Positions 36,740-46,801 of a stretch of DNA of 64,000 bases are shown here, piece after piece. Origin of the DNA: Escarpia spicata (lineage: Eukaryota > Annelida > Polychaeta > Sabellida > Siboglinidae); the NCBI GenBank assembly GCA_963995525.1, contig OZ023205.1:63623344-63687343 (forward strand). Direction: 5' to 3'. A program made the translations under genes and the position numbers. The first letter of the stretch is position 1; the number at the start of each line of letters is the position of its first letter. The notes below the pieces were generated by a model. The model ran no database searches. It saw only the letters and a program-made list of their open reading frames with translations, and was not told the origin of the DNA.

Positions 36740-37215
36740 ACTGCCAGTACGTGCTGGGTGTTGACAGGGGCAATGGTATGTATGTCTGTGTTGGGTGTTA
36801 ACATGGTCAATGATATGTCTGTACGTGCTGGGTATCGACAGGTGCAATGAAATGTCTGTCTGTGTTGGGTGTTGACAGGGGCAATGATATGTCTGTCTGT
36901 GTTGGGTGTCGGAAGAGGCAATGATCTGGCTGTACGTGCTGGGTGATGACAGGGGCAATGGTATGTCTGTATATGTTGGGTGTTGACAGGGGCAATTATC
37001 TGTCTGTAAGTGTTTGGTATCGACAGGGGCAATGAACTGTCTGTACGTGCTGGGTGTTGACAGGGGCAATGAACTGTCTGTACGTGCTGGGTGTCGACAG
37101 GGGCAATGAACTGTCTGTACGTGCTGGGTTTCAATAGTAGCAATGAATTGTCTGTACGTGCTGGGCATCGAAAAGGACAATGAACTGTCTGTAAGTATTG
37201 CATGTCGGCAGGGGC
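36740..37215. repeat. 38-bp minisatellite, about 13 imperfect copies
   Basis: Unit approximately TGTTGACAGGGGCAATGA + ACTGTCTGTACGTGCTGGG. Because 38 is not a multiple of three, each unit advances the frame, and long frames stay open on the minus strand (198 and 162 codons) with a 38-residue superperiod rich in QHVQT and HCPC motifs. It adjoins the broken end of an RTE-like element. Confidence 0.9.
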
Positions 37216-37229
37216 AATGAACAAAAGCC

Positions 37230-38599
37230 TGGGTTTTCCCTCAATTATGGCAGGAAAAGGCGGATCAATGAGATAAATAAGGAATTGATGGATGTTGCCT
37301 TATGTTATTTTGGTCGTCTTACATTAACCCGAAGTACGAATCACCACTGACCAAGCTGCACACAATATCACCCAGGCATGGGCGATAAGTCATCATGTGT
37401 CAATGGATATTGAGAGTGGCCGCTCGAAGCCCTGTCCACTGCGTCTTTCTTCACAACCTCTGTCACCTCCACGACGTCCTTCAGTCGTAATCTTTCTTGT
37501 CCCTTGTTGAGTCTGTCTGTTCTCTATATGCATCCTCCTTAGACAACAAGTCAGGTCTCGGAGTTCTTCAAATGATCTATTTGAATGGTATCAAGGCAAC
37601 ATGCAATATGTCCGTTTTGATAGTGTTCATAAAACGTTCACTAATATTTCATATACAAAATTTAATTATAAATTAGTTTTGTTAAAACGCGACACATAAA
37701 CGTATTTTTGGTCAAGACGCGATATATCTAGCAGCGTGCGCTATCAGTACGCTTAGCGGGAAAAGCCGCAAGGCAGTGTTCGTTGACTAAATTGAATATA
37801 TCGCGTTTTGGTTGAAAAAATGGCGTTTATGACGGTTTTAAAACAATCACTCATATTTAAGTCAACAATTTAGCTATGTCGCGTTGTGATACAAATTAGA
37901 CATTGTTCTAGCGCAACAGAAGGATAAACAACCGTTCCGTCATTATTCTGGTAACATTTCAGAAATGGCGTTTACCGTTGTTTGCATTGAAACCCTTAAC
38001 ATCACTGCAACGAACAACAAAAAATCAAAATTGGAATTATCCATAAAGTGACTAAATGGTCCTACGGACTTGTTGCTTTGAAAACGAGTAATTATCAGTA
38101 ATCTAGTATTTCGTGCAGAATATTCTTGGCCCGATCCGATGTTGTCGGCCATTTCATATTGTCAACATTGTTGTATCGTCGTCGCCCTTACTCTACAATA
38201 GATTCGCTTCAAAAAGTTGTTCGAGACGTTAGGCTTGTTTACTGACATCACGACAATACAGCTCGCCTTTAAAACCGTTGATGGGTTTAGCTGTACTGAC
38301 CTTGACACTTCATTCACACAGTATCCGGATTTGCCTACATAAAATGGGGCAACAATTGTGTTCCCTCTTAAATTAGAATCGGCTGATGTGACACAATGCG
38401 TGCAGGTGGTGTTTACCCAGCATGCATATTGTAGGGGGCCTACTTGGATTTATAGAGACAGTGGGTATTTATATATGCACTAATTTGGAACCCATATGTG
38501 TTCGCCCCTCGGGGGCGAATATGTAGCCCAAAGTGGAGTCTGGTGCCAGAGCGGGTTCGACTCTAGGCTGTATGGATCACTCACACTGTACTGTCTGTC
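37230..38599. other. No gene recognised
   Basis: AT-rich with short frames only. Nothing supports an exon or RNA gene; a weak A-box/B-box-like pair near 38524-38563 was rejected. Confidence 0.5.
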
Positions 38600-38817
38600 A
38601 TAAAAAGGCATTATTACTTATATTAATTTATAACACACTGTGGTTGTAATAGTTTGTCAGACAGAGGTGGTTTGTATACTTTATTGATGGCAACGCAAAC
38701 AGTAACATTCTCCACTGCGCCATTATACGGGGGCTGTCCTACTGTAATAATTGTCCTCGTAAATATTATAGCAGCTAAGTATTATAGGTGGCGACACTTT
38801 ACTGTCGCGATAGTACA
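38600..38817 (-). repeat. Probable 3' LTR of a second Gypsy-type element
   Basis: On the minus strand a polypurine tract (TTAGGGAGGGA) is followed directly by TGTACTATCGCGACAG at 38817, the normal PPT-LTR junction. An AATAAAG lies about 130 bases in. It is preceded upstream by an integrase tail (39300-38940). The far LTR end is not located. Confidence 0.5.
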
Positions 38818-38939
38818 TCCCTCCCTAAAATAAGAATTGTCACAAACACGGACTGTTACTAATAAACTAAAGAAGTATTAATGTCTAATAAGGCATAGTC
38901 AGTGATGTACGCGAGTGTCTACATAAGTTCGAGCAGCCG

Positions 38940-39304
38940 TTGTGGCGGCTTACGAAGACGCGACGATTTTCTCGGTTCGCCTACCACGACAGGCGACATA
39001 AGGGATGTCGTCATCCGCCACAGGCAGCGTTGCCTCTGGAATGCCTGCCAACTCGCTCTCGTCATCGAAGTCGTCTTCGACGTCGTCTTCAAGTAACGGT
39101 GACTCGAACAAAAATAGGCGAAACATCGACGTGTTTCTCGTCACCCGCGATCCGTTAGCGCGACGAGCAGTTACCATTGAACCCTTCCGACTGGTCACAA
39201 CCAACGGATTTGGGTCAAACGGTGTGGACAGTTTGCCCTTCTTGTGTCGTCATACGAGCACAACGTCGCCCTTGTTGAGGTTTGACGTTTTCGCTTTTGA
39301 TCTC
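38940..39304 (-). pseudogene. Gypsy integrase C-terminal tail
   Basis: Minus-strand text spread over frames: NLNKGDVVLV-stop-RHKKGKL, STPFDPNPLVVTSRKGSMVT, ARRANGSRVTRNTSMFR, an acidic linker DDVEDDFDDESE, then SRLRKPPQRLLEL. This is the usual Gypsy/Mag-like end: a chromo/SH3-like module with KGKLSTPFDPNPY, then basic-proline text before the LTR. It is broken by at least one stop and two frame changes. The 51-bp minisatellite directly replaces the upstream integrase. Confidence 0.65.
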
Positions 39305-40635
39305 TTGTCAGCAAGTTGTGCGCATATGTGTGCGGTTCACATGCGATATGATCGAGGTTTAGTAAGTTGTTCGCATATGTGTGCGATTCACATGTGATAT
39401 GATCGAGGTTTAGTAAGTTGTTCGCATGTGTGTGCGGTTCACATGTGATATGATCGAGGTTTAGTAAGTTGTGCGCATATGTGTGCGGTTCACATGTGAT
39501 ATGATCAAGGTTTAGTAAGTTGTGTGCATATGTGTGCGGTTCACATGTGATATGATCGAGGTTTAGTAAGTTGTGCGCATATGTGTGCGGTTCACATGTG
39601 ATATGATCAAGGTTTAGTAAGTTGTGTGCATATGTGTGCGGTTCACATGTGATATGATCGAGGTTTAGTAAGTTGTGCGCATATGTGTGCGGTTCACATG
39701 TGATATGATCAAGGTTTAGTAAGTTGTGCGCATATGTGTGCGGTTCACATGTGATATGATCGAGGTTTAGTAAGTTGTGCGCATATGTGTGCGGTTCACA
39801 TGTGATATGATCGAGGTTTAGTAAGTTGTGCGCATATGTGTGCGGTTCACATGTGATATGATCGAGGTTTAGTAAGTTGTGCGCATATGTGTGCGGTTCA
39901 CATGTGATATGATCAAGGTTTAGTAAGTTGTGCGCATATGTGTGCGGTTCACATGTGATATGATCAAGGTTTAGTAAGTTGTGTGCATATGTGTGCGGTT
40001 CACATGTGATATGATCGAGGTTTAGTAAGTTGTGCGCATATGTGTGCGGTTCACATGTGATATGATCGAGGTTTAGTAAGTTGTGCGCATATGTGTGCGG
40101 TTCACATGTGATATGATCGAGGTTTAGTAAGTTGTGCGCATATGTGTGCGGTTCACATGTGATATGATCAAGGTTTAGTAAGTTGTGCGCATATGTGTGC
40201 GGTTCACATGTGATATGATCGAGGTTTAGTAAGTTGTGCGCATATGTGTGCGGTTCACATGTGATATGATCGAGGTTTAGTAAGTTGTGCGCATATGTGT
40301 GCGGTTCACATGTGATATGATCAAGGTTTAGTAAGTTGTGTGCATATGTGTGCGGTTCACATGTGATATGATCGAGGTTTAGTAAGTTGTGTGCATATGT
40401 GTGCGGTTCACATGTGATATGATCGAGGTTTAGTAAGTTGTACGCATATGTGTGCGGTTCACATGTGATATGATCGAGGTTTAGTAAGTTGTGCGCATAT
40501 GTGTGCGGTTCACATGTGATATGATCGAGGTTTAGTAAGTTGTGTGCATATGTGTGCGGTTCACATGTCATATGATCGAGGTTTAGTAAGTTGTCCGCAT
40601 GTGTGTGCGGTTCACATGTGATATGATGGAACTCG
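39305..40635 (-). repeat. 51-bp minisatellite, about 26 copies, one open frame of 487 codons
   Basis: Head-to-tail copies of a 51-base unit (plus strand begins GATCGAGGTTTAGTAAGTTG, then TGCGCATATGTGTGCGGTTC). On the minus strand the 17-residue unit HITCEPHTYAHNLLNLD repeats in one frame from 40658 to 39195, running into decayed integrase text. The two frequent variant sites (CGAG/CAAG and GCGC/GTGC) are CpG transitions and both are silent in this frame. Outer copies are more diverged than inner ones. Confidence 0.95.
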
Positions 40636-42380
40636 TTTCGCACTGTTCGATCACTCAATGTAGTTTTTGGTTAGTTCTGCTCTAGCAGCATGCTACTGTA
40701 GATGCTAGGCCTAAATCGTGTACGTTTTGTTACATCGCAAGCAGCGGTTGTCTTTAGTTTGTAACATTGAGAGTGAGATCCATATATAACGACGTCGATA
40801 TCTGAGAGTGAATTGTGGAGTTATTGAGCAATGCGTTTGTTCATTCGATGTTGTTAAAACATCTAAAGTGCCTATAAAATAAACAAAAAAACTACCCACA
40901 ACGCATGCGCACAAACAAGCACCATACAGCTCCTGCGTTAGCTCAAGTTTGGGCTGTTTGGAGTAAATCACCTAAGACCTAATACCAGTCTAAAGGACTG
41001 TACAGACAAGTACAAATATAATTAAGACATATTGAACAACTTGTATTTTAGCTATATTGATGTTTCACACTGACCCGTATAATTCGATCACATAATTAAT
41101 ATGAGGAAATAGGATGGGAATGCACTTATCGTACTCAAGAGTTAGCGTTGTAGCGAAACATTTCGTCGTTGAAATATCTGGTCGGCGCAGAAGTCGTATG
41201 CGCACGAGAGGAAATAGATAAACGAATATTTCATTACTTAAGCGAAACATTTGGTCGCTGAAATATTTGGTAGATTTTGACCTATGACCTTTACGTATTG
41301 CATAGTGTTAAAACGCACGAGAGGAAACAAATAGACCAAATATTTCATTAGGCTACATACACGAAACGTTTGGCTGAAATATTTGACTGTTACGTTGCCA
41401 GTTGTCGCTGTGAATGAAAGCTTGCTTTTGATAATACCATCATACATGAACTGTGTTATTATTGCATGAATAATTAATTGGGGCCAAGGTCACTGCAATT
41501 ACTGAATTAGCCTACATTTAAGAATATGGGAACGACTGTTTTTGCTGTTATATAGTTCGTGTTCATTATAAGTTTATAACTGTAATTATGCACACGATTG
41601 TGCATAGTTAAGTTCAATTAAAAGTTGTAGGCTGCATGCATCAAATAATTTTGATAATAATAACAAATAATGAATTTATTAAGGATAGTATTATTATTAT
41701 TAGAATATTATAATTACTATACTGGACAAAATCTATAGATTCACCGTCTGATGCTGTTTGTTTTGTACTGACAATTGAATTGGGAGAGAATATCTGTATG
41801 TATTAGTCATGAATGAATGTGTACAATTTATAAAAACGGCTTTCATAAATCTAATCTACCTGTAATCATAATCATTTTATTATTATGCCCAATGATACAT
41901 GTTTAGCTTTGATCATATTTAGCCTAGATTGTGAGTGCATTAATTGAATAGATGTAAACATCAAATCAATTGTCACACAGTTTATTCATGCACACCATTT
42001 TGATTATAATATTATAATTGGTTTGCTAAACAAATATGATTCAGTGTCCTTATAGTGTTATAATTCAATGTCCCTGGAGTTCTCTAACGCAATGTTCGTG
42101 GAGTTCTAGTACTCAACAAGAATAATGATTAACTAAAAGCACATCTATACCAAACGTTCAGTTCTAACTAGTTATTCAACATGCCACTACAAACTTTCAC
42201 AATTTCTTTTCCAATTACTTTCCTACGAGTGATCGTGAATGTCACTTCATAAGTTAAGTTTCTCACGTGCTCTATGGTTTCTCCCTGATCTACGAAGATT
42301 TGCACTGGTTATAATAATAATAATATTAATAAAGGTTCTTTTACCGCGCGATCTCTAACTAATAGTTAATCAATGCGCTC
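40636..42380. other. No gene; dispersed short repeats
   Basis: AT-rich. Contains two related segments (41150-41260 and 41300-41400) that share GAAACATTTCGTCGTTGAAA-like text with 43845-43930. No frame resembles a known protein. Confidence 0.5.
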
Positions 42381-42381
42381 A

Positions 42382-42941
42382 TTATAAAACATTATAAAAA
42401 CAATAAAAATAACTGGTTGTACAGTTCTGTTCAGATGTGTGGGGAGATTCCATCTCTGGCTGAGTTACGTCATGCGGTACGTCACGTGGTACGTCACGTG
42501 GTACGACATGCGGTACGTCACGTGGTACGTCATGTGTTACGTCATGCGGTACGTCACGTGGTACGACACGCGGTATGTCAGGCAGTTCTGCACAAACAGG
42601 TTCCTCCGGAGGCAGTTTGGGAGACAATTCAAGAGGCAGTTCAGAAGATGGTGTCTTCTCCGGCACCGAGCTATCACCAATCACACAACGACTCCTCACA
42701 TGGTCAACGTGTCCCATCCTCGAGGCGAACGTGGACTGAATGACACGGGGCCAGTCCGTTCCATGATAACGTCACTGAGCCATTTTATTTTGCCACTGAA
42801 GTTTATAACTTGGTCTACAACAACAGCGGGCGCAACCTGCTGGAGATCGGAAGCGAGGTTCTGTGTAATCGACTTCCAGCAAGGCCGGACCCCAGTGTCT
42901 TGTGGGTCAACACCACGTTGAAGATTCCTTGACGATGTCAC
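42382..42941 (-). pseudogene. Gypsy-type integrase C-terminal tail with 4-residue repeats
   Basis: Minus strand: IKWLSDVIMERTGPVSFSPR and, after a frame change, MGHVDHVRSRCVIGD. This corresponds to the GPVSYxV...RRHVDxLRxR region that ends many Gypsy integrases. It continues into a proline/acidic tail and a VPRD/VPHD repeat, ending at 42382. Upstream integrase domains were not found. Confidence 0.5.
42469..42576. repeat. 12-bp tandem repeat, nine copies
   Basis: Units GTCACGTGGTAC, GTCATGCGGTAC and close variants. It encodes VPRD/VPHD on the minus strand inside the integrase-like tail. Many units contain the palindrome CACGTG. Confidence 0.9.
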
Positions 42942-43049
42942 ACCTTCCCAACCTACAATTGCATTGGCTTGTTCTTCATTCAGGCCGAGGGCTTCAAGGG
43001 TTCGCCCAAACAGAAACGGCTCTATAACAAGCCTCTTGTACGATGCACT
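42942..43049 (-). other. Possible orphan exon
   Basis: On the minus strand an acceptor-like TTCATTCCTTTGCAG is followed by an open stretch reading RLVIEPFLFGRTLEALGL, then NEEQANAIVGWEGV, before merging with the integrase-like tail. The text looks protein-like but I do not recognise the family. It could be part of the retroelement or a captured exon. Confidence 0.25.
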
Positions 43050-45150
43050 GCAAAGGAATGAATAACATATCTAAAGAGAAATCATGTACAGCCTGATACA
43101 GAAGATACATACAATTAGCACATAAAAAACTGCACTATTTCCTATTTGCATTATTTAAATCGATCAAGTAGTCTCCAAGGAATCAGTGTTAGAATAACAC
43201 CTCCCTTACGAATGTGTTGCTTAATGAATTTGTTACTTAAAGTTAGTGATGTGTCAATGAAATGCAGATTTTTGCATCCGCTCGTGCACCTTCATTATTC
43301 TGACTTTGAAATTCAAATAGGCTATTAAAATAGTACAGAGTTCGGCACAAAAGAACTTTAGATTTGACGAGCCATTGTACAGAGACAGCACTTTTAAAAG
43401 ATTGTAGCGATATGACATCTAGTAAGCATATATCGTTATGTTATACCTACTTTCACCTTAAAACTTCACAATCCAGGTGTTAGTAAGACGTACTGCACTG
43501 AGTTAAACAAAGTAACGACTGCCATATCTTGGACATACATGTATCCATGTATAATTATATCAATTATCCTTATTCTTGTAACTTATAGATATGACAATTT
43601 TCTCATATTGTCTGGCACCAGATATCACGTTTCGGTGGAATATACCGCTGTTTGCATTGTGGTCTCGCATGTCTGCCTTGCCTGCATAAGCAGTGCTGCC
43701 GCAACCGAAAACATGTAAAATGTGTCGGCAAAAAATTCATAAATAAATATCCTTGTCTATGAGCAATGCATCAAAACCGAAAGGTTATTAAAAAGAAAGG
43801 AAGGTATAGAACAAATAAAGCACAATGAATTATGTTTTAACAAAACATTTCGTCGTTGAAATATCTGGTCGGTGCAGAAGTCATATGCGCACAAGCGGAA
43901 ATAGATAACCGAATGTTTCAGTACTTAGACGAAACATTCAATCGTGATCAGCTTGATTTAAATCGCCAACCCTACACATGGGTATGCCATGTCATGGGCA
44001 ACATAACAAATAGTACTACTACAAGCTATAGTATACTATTACCATATTCCGGCTCAATAGTTATGTGTACAGTACAGTAACTGATCGCATTTTAGTTTTT
44101 GGACCGACTTTTCACACTGTCACGGTCAATGTTAAATTGGCGGACTAGCTAACCATTATTGGTCACCAAAAACATGAGGCATAACTGTTCCATATGCCAG
44201 GGGAAAAGTGTAGGGTTAGGTTTAGCTTTTCTAAAGGTCATTTGGAAATAATTAAGGTAGCACTATGTTTGTATTTACACTTGCATCGTATATAAATCTA
44301 TCTGTTCGTGCTGATCGTCAGGTGTAAATAGCCTAGACTGCCTATGGGTATGCCTATAGAATAACCATGTCCATGCCTATGCACATGCCATGGCCATGCC
44401 TTGGGCTTGGCTAACCCATATAGGGCACCGCGCATGCGCACAATTGAACATCGATCATATATTTCAAGACGAAATGTTTCAGTACAGCGTATTAATATTC
44501 ATCAGATGTCAACAACCGGTCACGCCCTTCAAATCGGAGTCACGCTGCGGCTTACCGATCGACCAGCTTTCACCGCTGTACGACGAACAGGGCGAAGAAA
44601 GCTGGAGCAACTTGTCAACATAGTGATTCTCTGACAGACAGTCATACCAGGTTGTGGATGAAAGTCACACGTTGTCAGTATTCGTGCAGTGACATGGCAA
44701 GAAGTATCATATACACGCTACACATGTTGTAGGACAGCCAACGTCATATCAACGTGGACAGCCGCACTCTCTCTGCAGCCGTGAGACGGATGGGATCGGT
44801 CATGCGTGACAACGCCGCGCCTGTGACAACATTGGCCGCTCCGTTTGTGTGTCCTGCACTCAAATGTACAATAACCACCCAGACGATGCACACCTGCATT
44901 GTATGGAGATCGGTCATGCGTGACAACGTCGCGCCGTTGGGGATTGTATGTCACGCCTCGTTGCGACGTTGACCACCTTTAGGAACCCCCCGAGACTACA
45001 TTCTTAATGGTGAGTATCTTCAACTTATAACCCCACCTGACTTTTACAAATAGGCTCTCCTTTTTCCATTTCATTCCCATGTAACTGAGGCTACAACATC
45101 TTAAGAAAATATTTAGTAATTCTACAGAAGACGGTATTTCATATGGTAGT

Positions 45151-45165
45151 TAAGCAAGTTTCACG

Positions 45166-45215
<50 letters not shown>

Positions 45216-45230
45216 CGTGAACCTTGCTTA
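45151..45230. repeat. Inverted repeat hairpin 1 with TA core
   Basis: TAAGCAAGTTTCACGCTTAT at 45151-45170 pairs with ATAAGCGTGAACCTTGCTTA at 45211-45230 (one mismatch) across a (TA)n core, so the full 80 bases are palindromic. Confidence 0.9.
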
Positions 45231-45232
45231 CC

Positions 45233-45236
45233 ACAG

Positions 45237-45288
<52 letters not shown>

Positions 45289-45292
45289 CTGT
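45233..45292. repeat. Inverted repeat hairpin 2 with TA core
   Basis: ACAGTCTG at 45233-45240 pairs with CAGACTGT at 45285-45292 across (TA)22, forming a second perfect palindrome two bases after the first. Confidence 0.9.
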
Positions 45293-45299
45293 GCATCGT

Positions 45300-45902
45300 C
45301 AATAGCTCGTCGGCGGACCGAATAGTCCACGAGTCAGACACAAAGATTGTGGCTGTGGTGCCATAACGACGGACGAATGCTCCTGTCTCATGGACTATCT
45401 AACAGACGACGACCTGTTGCCTGTTGGCAACTTGAAGGCGGTACGTGTATGTCGGGAATAGGGAACTCATTACACGTCAAACAGACCAACCGCTTATGTC
45501 CGATTCTGACAGACAGACATATTTATTTTGAACCATAATTACGTACATATATCAAATGTAAATAATTTACGTAAACATGAAGGTCAAGGAGACTCCAATT
45601 AAGACATAACGTGTCGTTAACATGGGAACCCCATTATAACAAAAATAGATCAAATAATAATAAATATTAATAATAATCATATAAGTCAATGTTAATATAT
45701 AAATACAAAATAAATACATAATTGCATAACCTATTGTATACGATTACGTGTTACATACATAACAATTGTGAATAGTGCAGTGGAATTTACAATTCACAAT
45801 TAAGTAGTTTTTAATATAAGTGATGAAACCAGATCAAATATGTGTATACATTTTATGAATGATATTGCTTGAAGTATTAATAATTGTTTCTATTGTATTG
45901 TG

Positions 45903-45946
<44 letters not shown>

Positions 45947-46430
45947 ATATATATATGTATGTTTTATGTATACATACATAGATAAATATATATTTACATA
46001 TTCATTATTGCGTCTGGGAATAAACAGGTTATTCCGATTCCGGACGACTGGTTGACCCAATTCGGTCTGATCGGCCTTTAGTCATAAACTTTGTAGAATA
46101 TATCTAGAGTATATGCTATGGGATGTATTCTATCAGATGTGTGCGGAACAATGGCTATAGAGTTGTTTTGCTATAAAATTATACAACATTGCTGTAGAAT
46201 TTTATAACAATTTGTATGTTCATTAGAGTTATCTAAAAACTATACAGAATGCTATAGAATATTATATTGATTTATAAAGAAAGTATCTCTAGCAATAATT
46301 CAGAATTATATGGAATACTCTAAAAGTTAAACATAATTCTTAATGCCTCTTCAATTTGTATATAATTATACGTGAATTTGTTATGCTAGCAACTGTTTAG
46401 TACCTGTACCGTATTTATCGAAATGTTTCT
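45300..46430. other. AT-rich upstream region of gene B
   Basis: No gene seen. Includes a (TA)n/(TATG)n microsatellite at about 45908-45975. The promoter of gene B is presumably in or near this stretch, but no core element can be assigned. Confidence 0.4.
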
Positions 46431-46605
46431 ACTCTGGTAGCTTAGTGCTTACAACATCCACCTGTCAATCGAGATATTCTATGTTCCAATCCTTTTGCTG
46501 CCGCCTTGAACCTTGGCCAATTTCGTTCACTCCACGATGCTCCAGTTCATACAACTGTAAGAATGAATACCTGGCTACGGACAGTCGTGAACATTGTGAC
46601 AAAAT
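46431..46605 (+). mobile_element. tRNA-derived SINE
   Basis: A head resembling tRNA carries a box A-like TGGTAGCTTAGTGCTTA and a box B-like TGTTCCAATCC at tRNA spacing, with CACCTGTCAATCG in the anticodon-arm position. It is followed by CACTCCACGATGCTCCAGTT and ACAACTGTAAGAATGAATAC, like the conserved body of several animal SINEs. Mismatches in the arms argue against a working tRNA. It lies about 200 bases upstream of the gene B start exon. Confidence 0.55.
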
Positions 46606-46801
46606 AGTCTTTGTGATTTATTTGCATCGTGACTGAATGTGTAACTGAGAAATCGAGATGGTGTTCGATTGAGCGTGTCCTAAAGAGCTCTGAGCACAAC
46701 TCAGGACTAGATACCACACTAAGTAATATATTATCTTTACGTTTACCATCTTTACTATTCCAGCGTAGAGATTGGCTTGTGGGGAGTATCGAGTTTCCAC
46801 C

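Noticed and set aside
38524..38563. tRNA-like A box (TAGCCCAAAGTGG) and B box (GGTTCGACTCTA)
   Set aside because: Spacing is too short for a tRNA and no acceptor or anticodon stems can be formed.
39305..40635. CRISPR-like regular array
   Set aside because: Copies are contiguous with no unique spacers, and the DNA is eukaryotic; it is a minisatellite.
46431..46502. Functional tRNA gene
   Set aside because: Arm mismatches and the attached SINE body point to a tRNA-derived SINE rather than a working tRNA.
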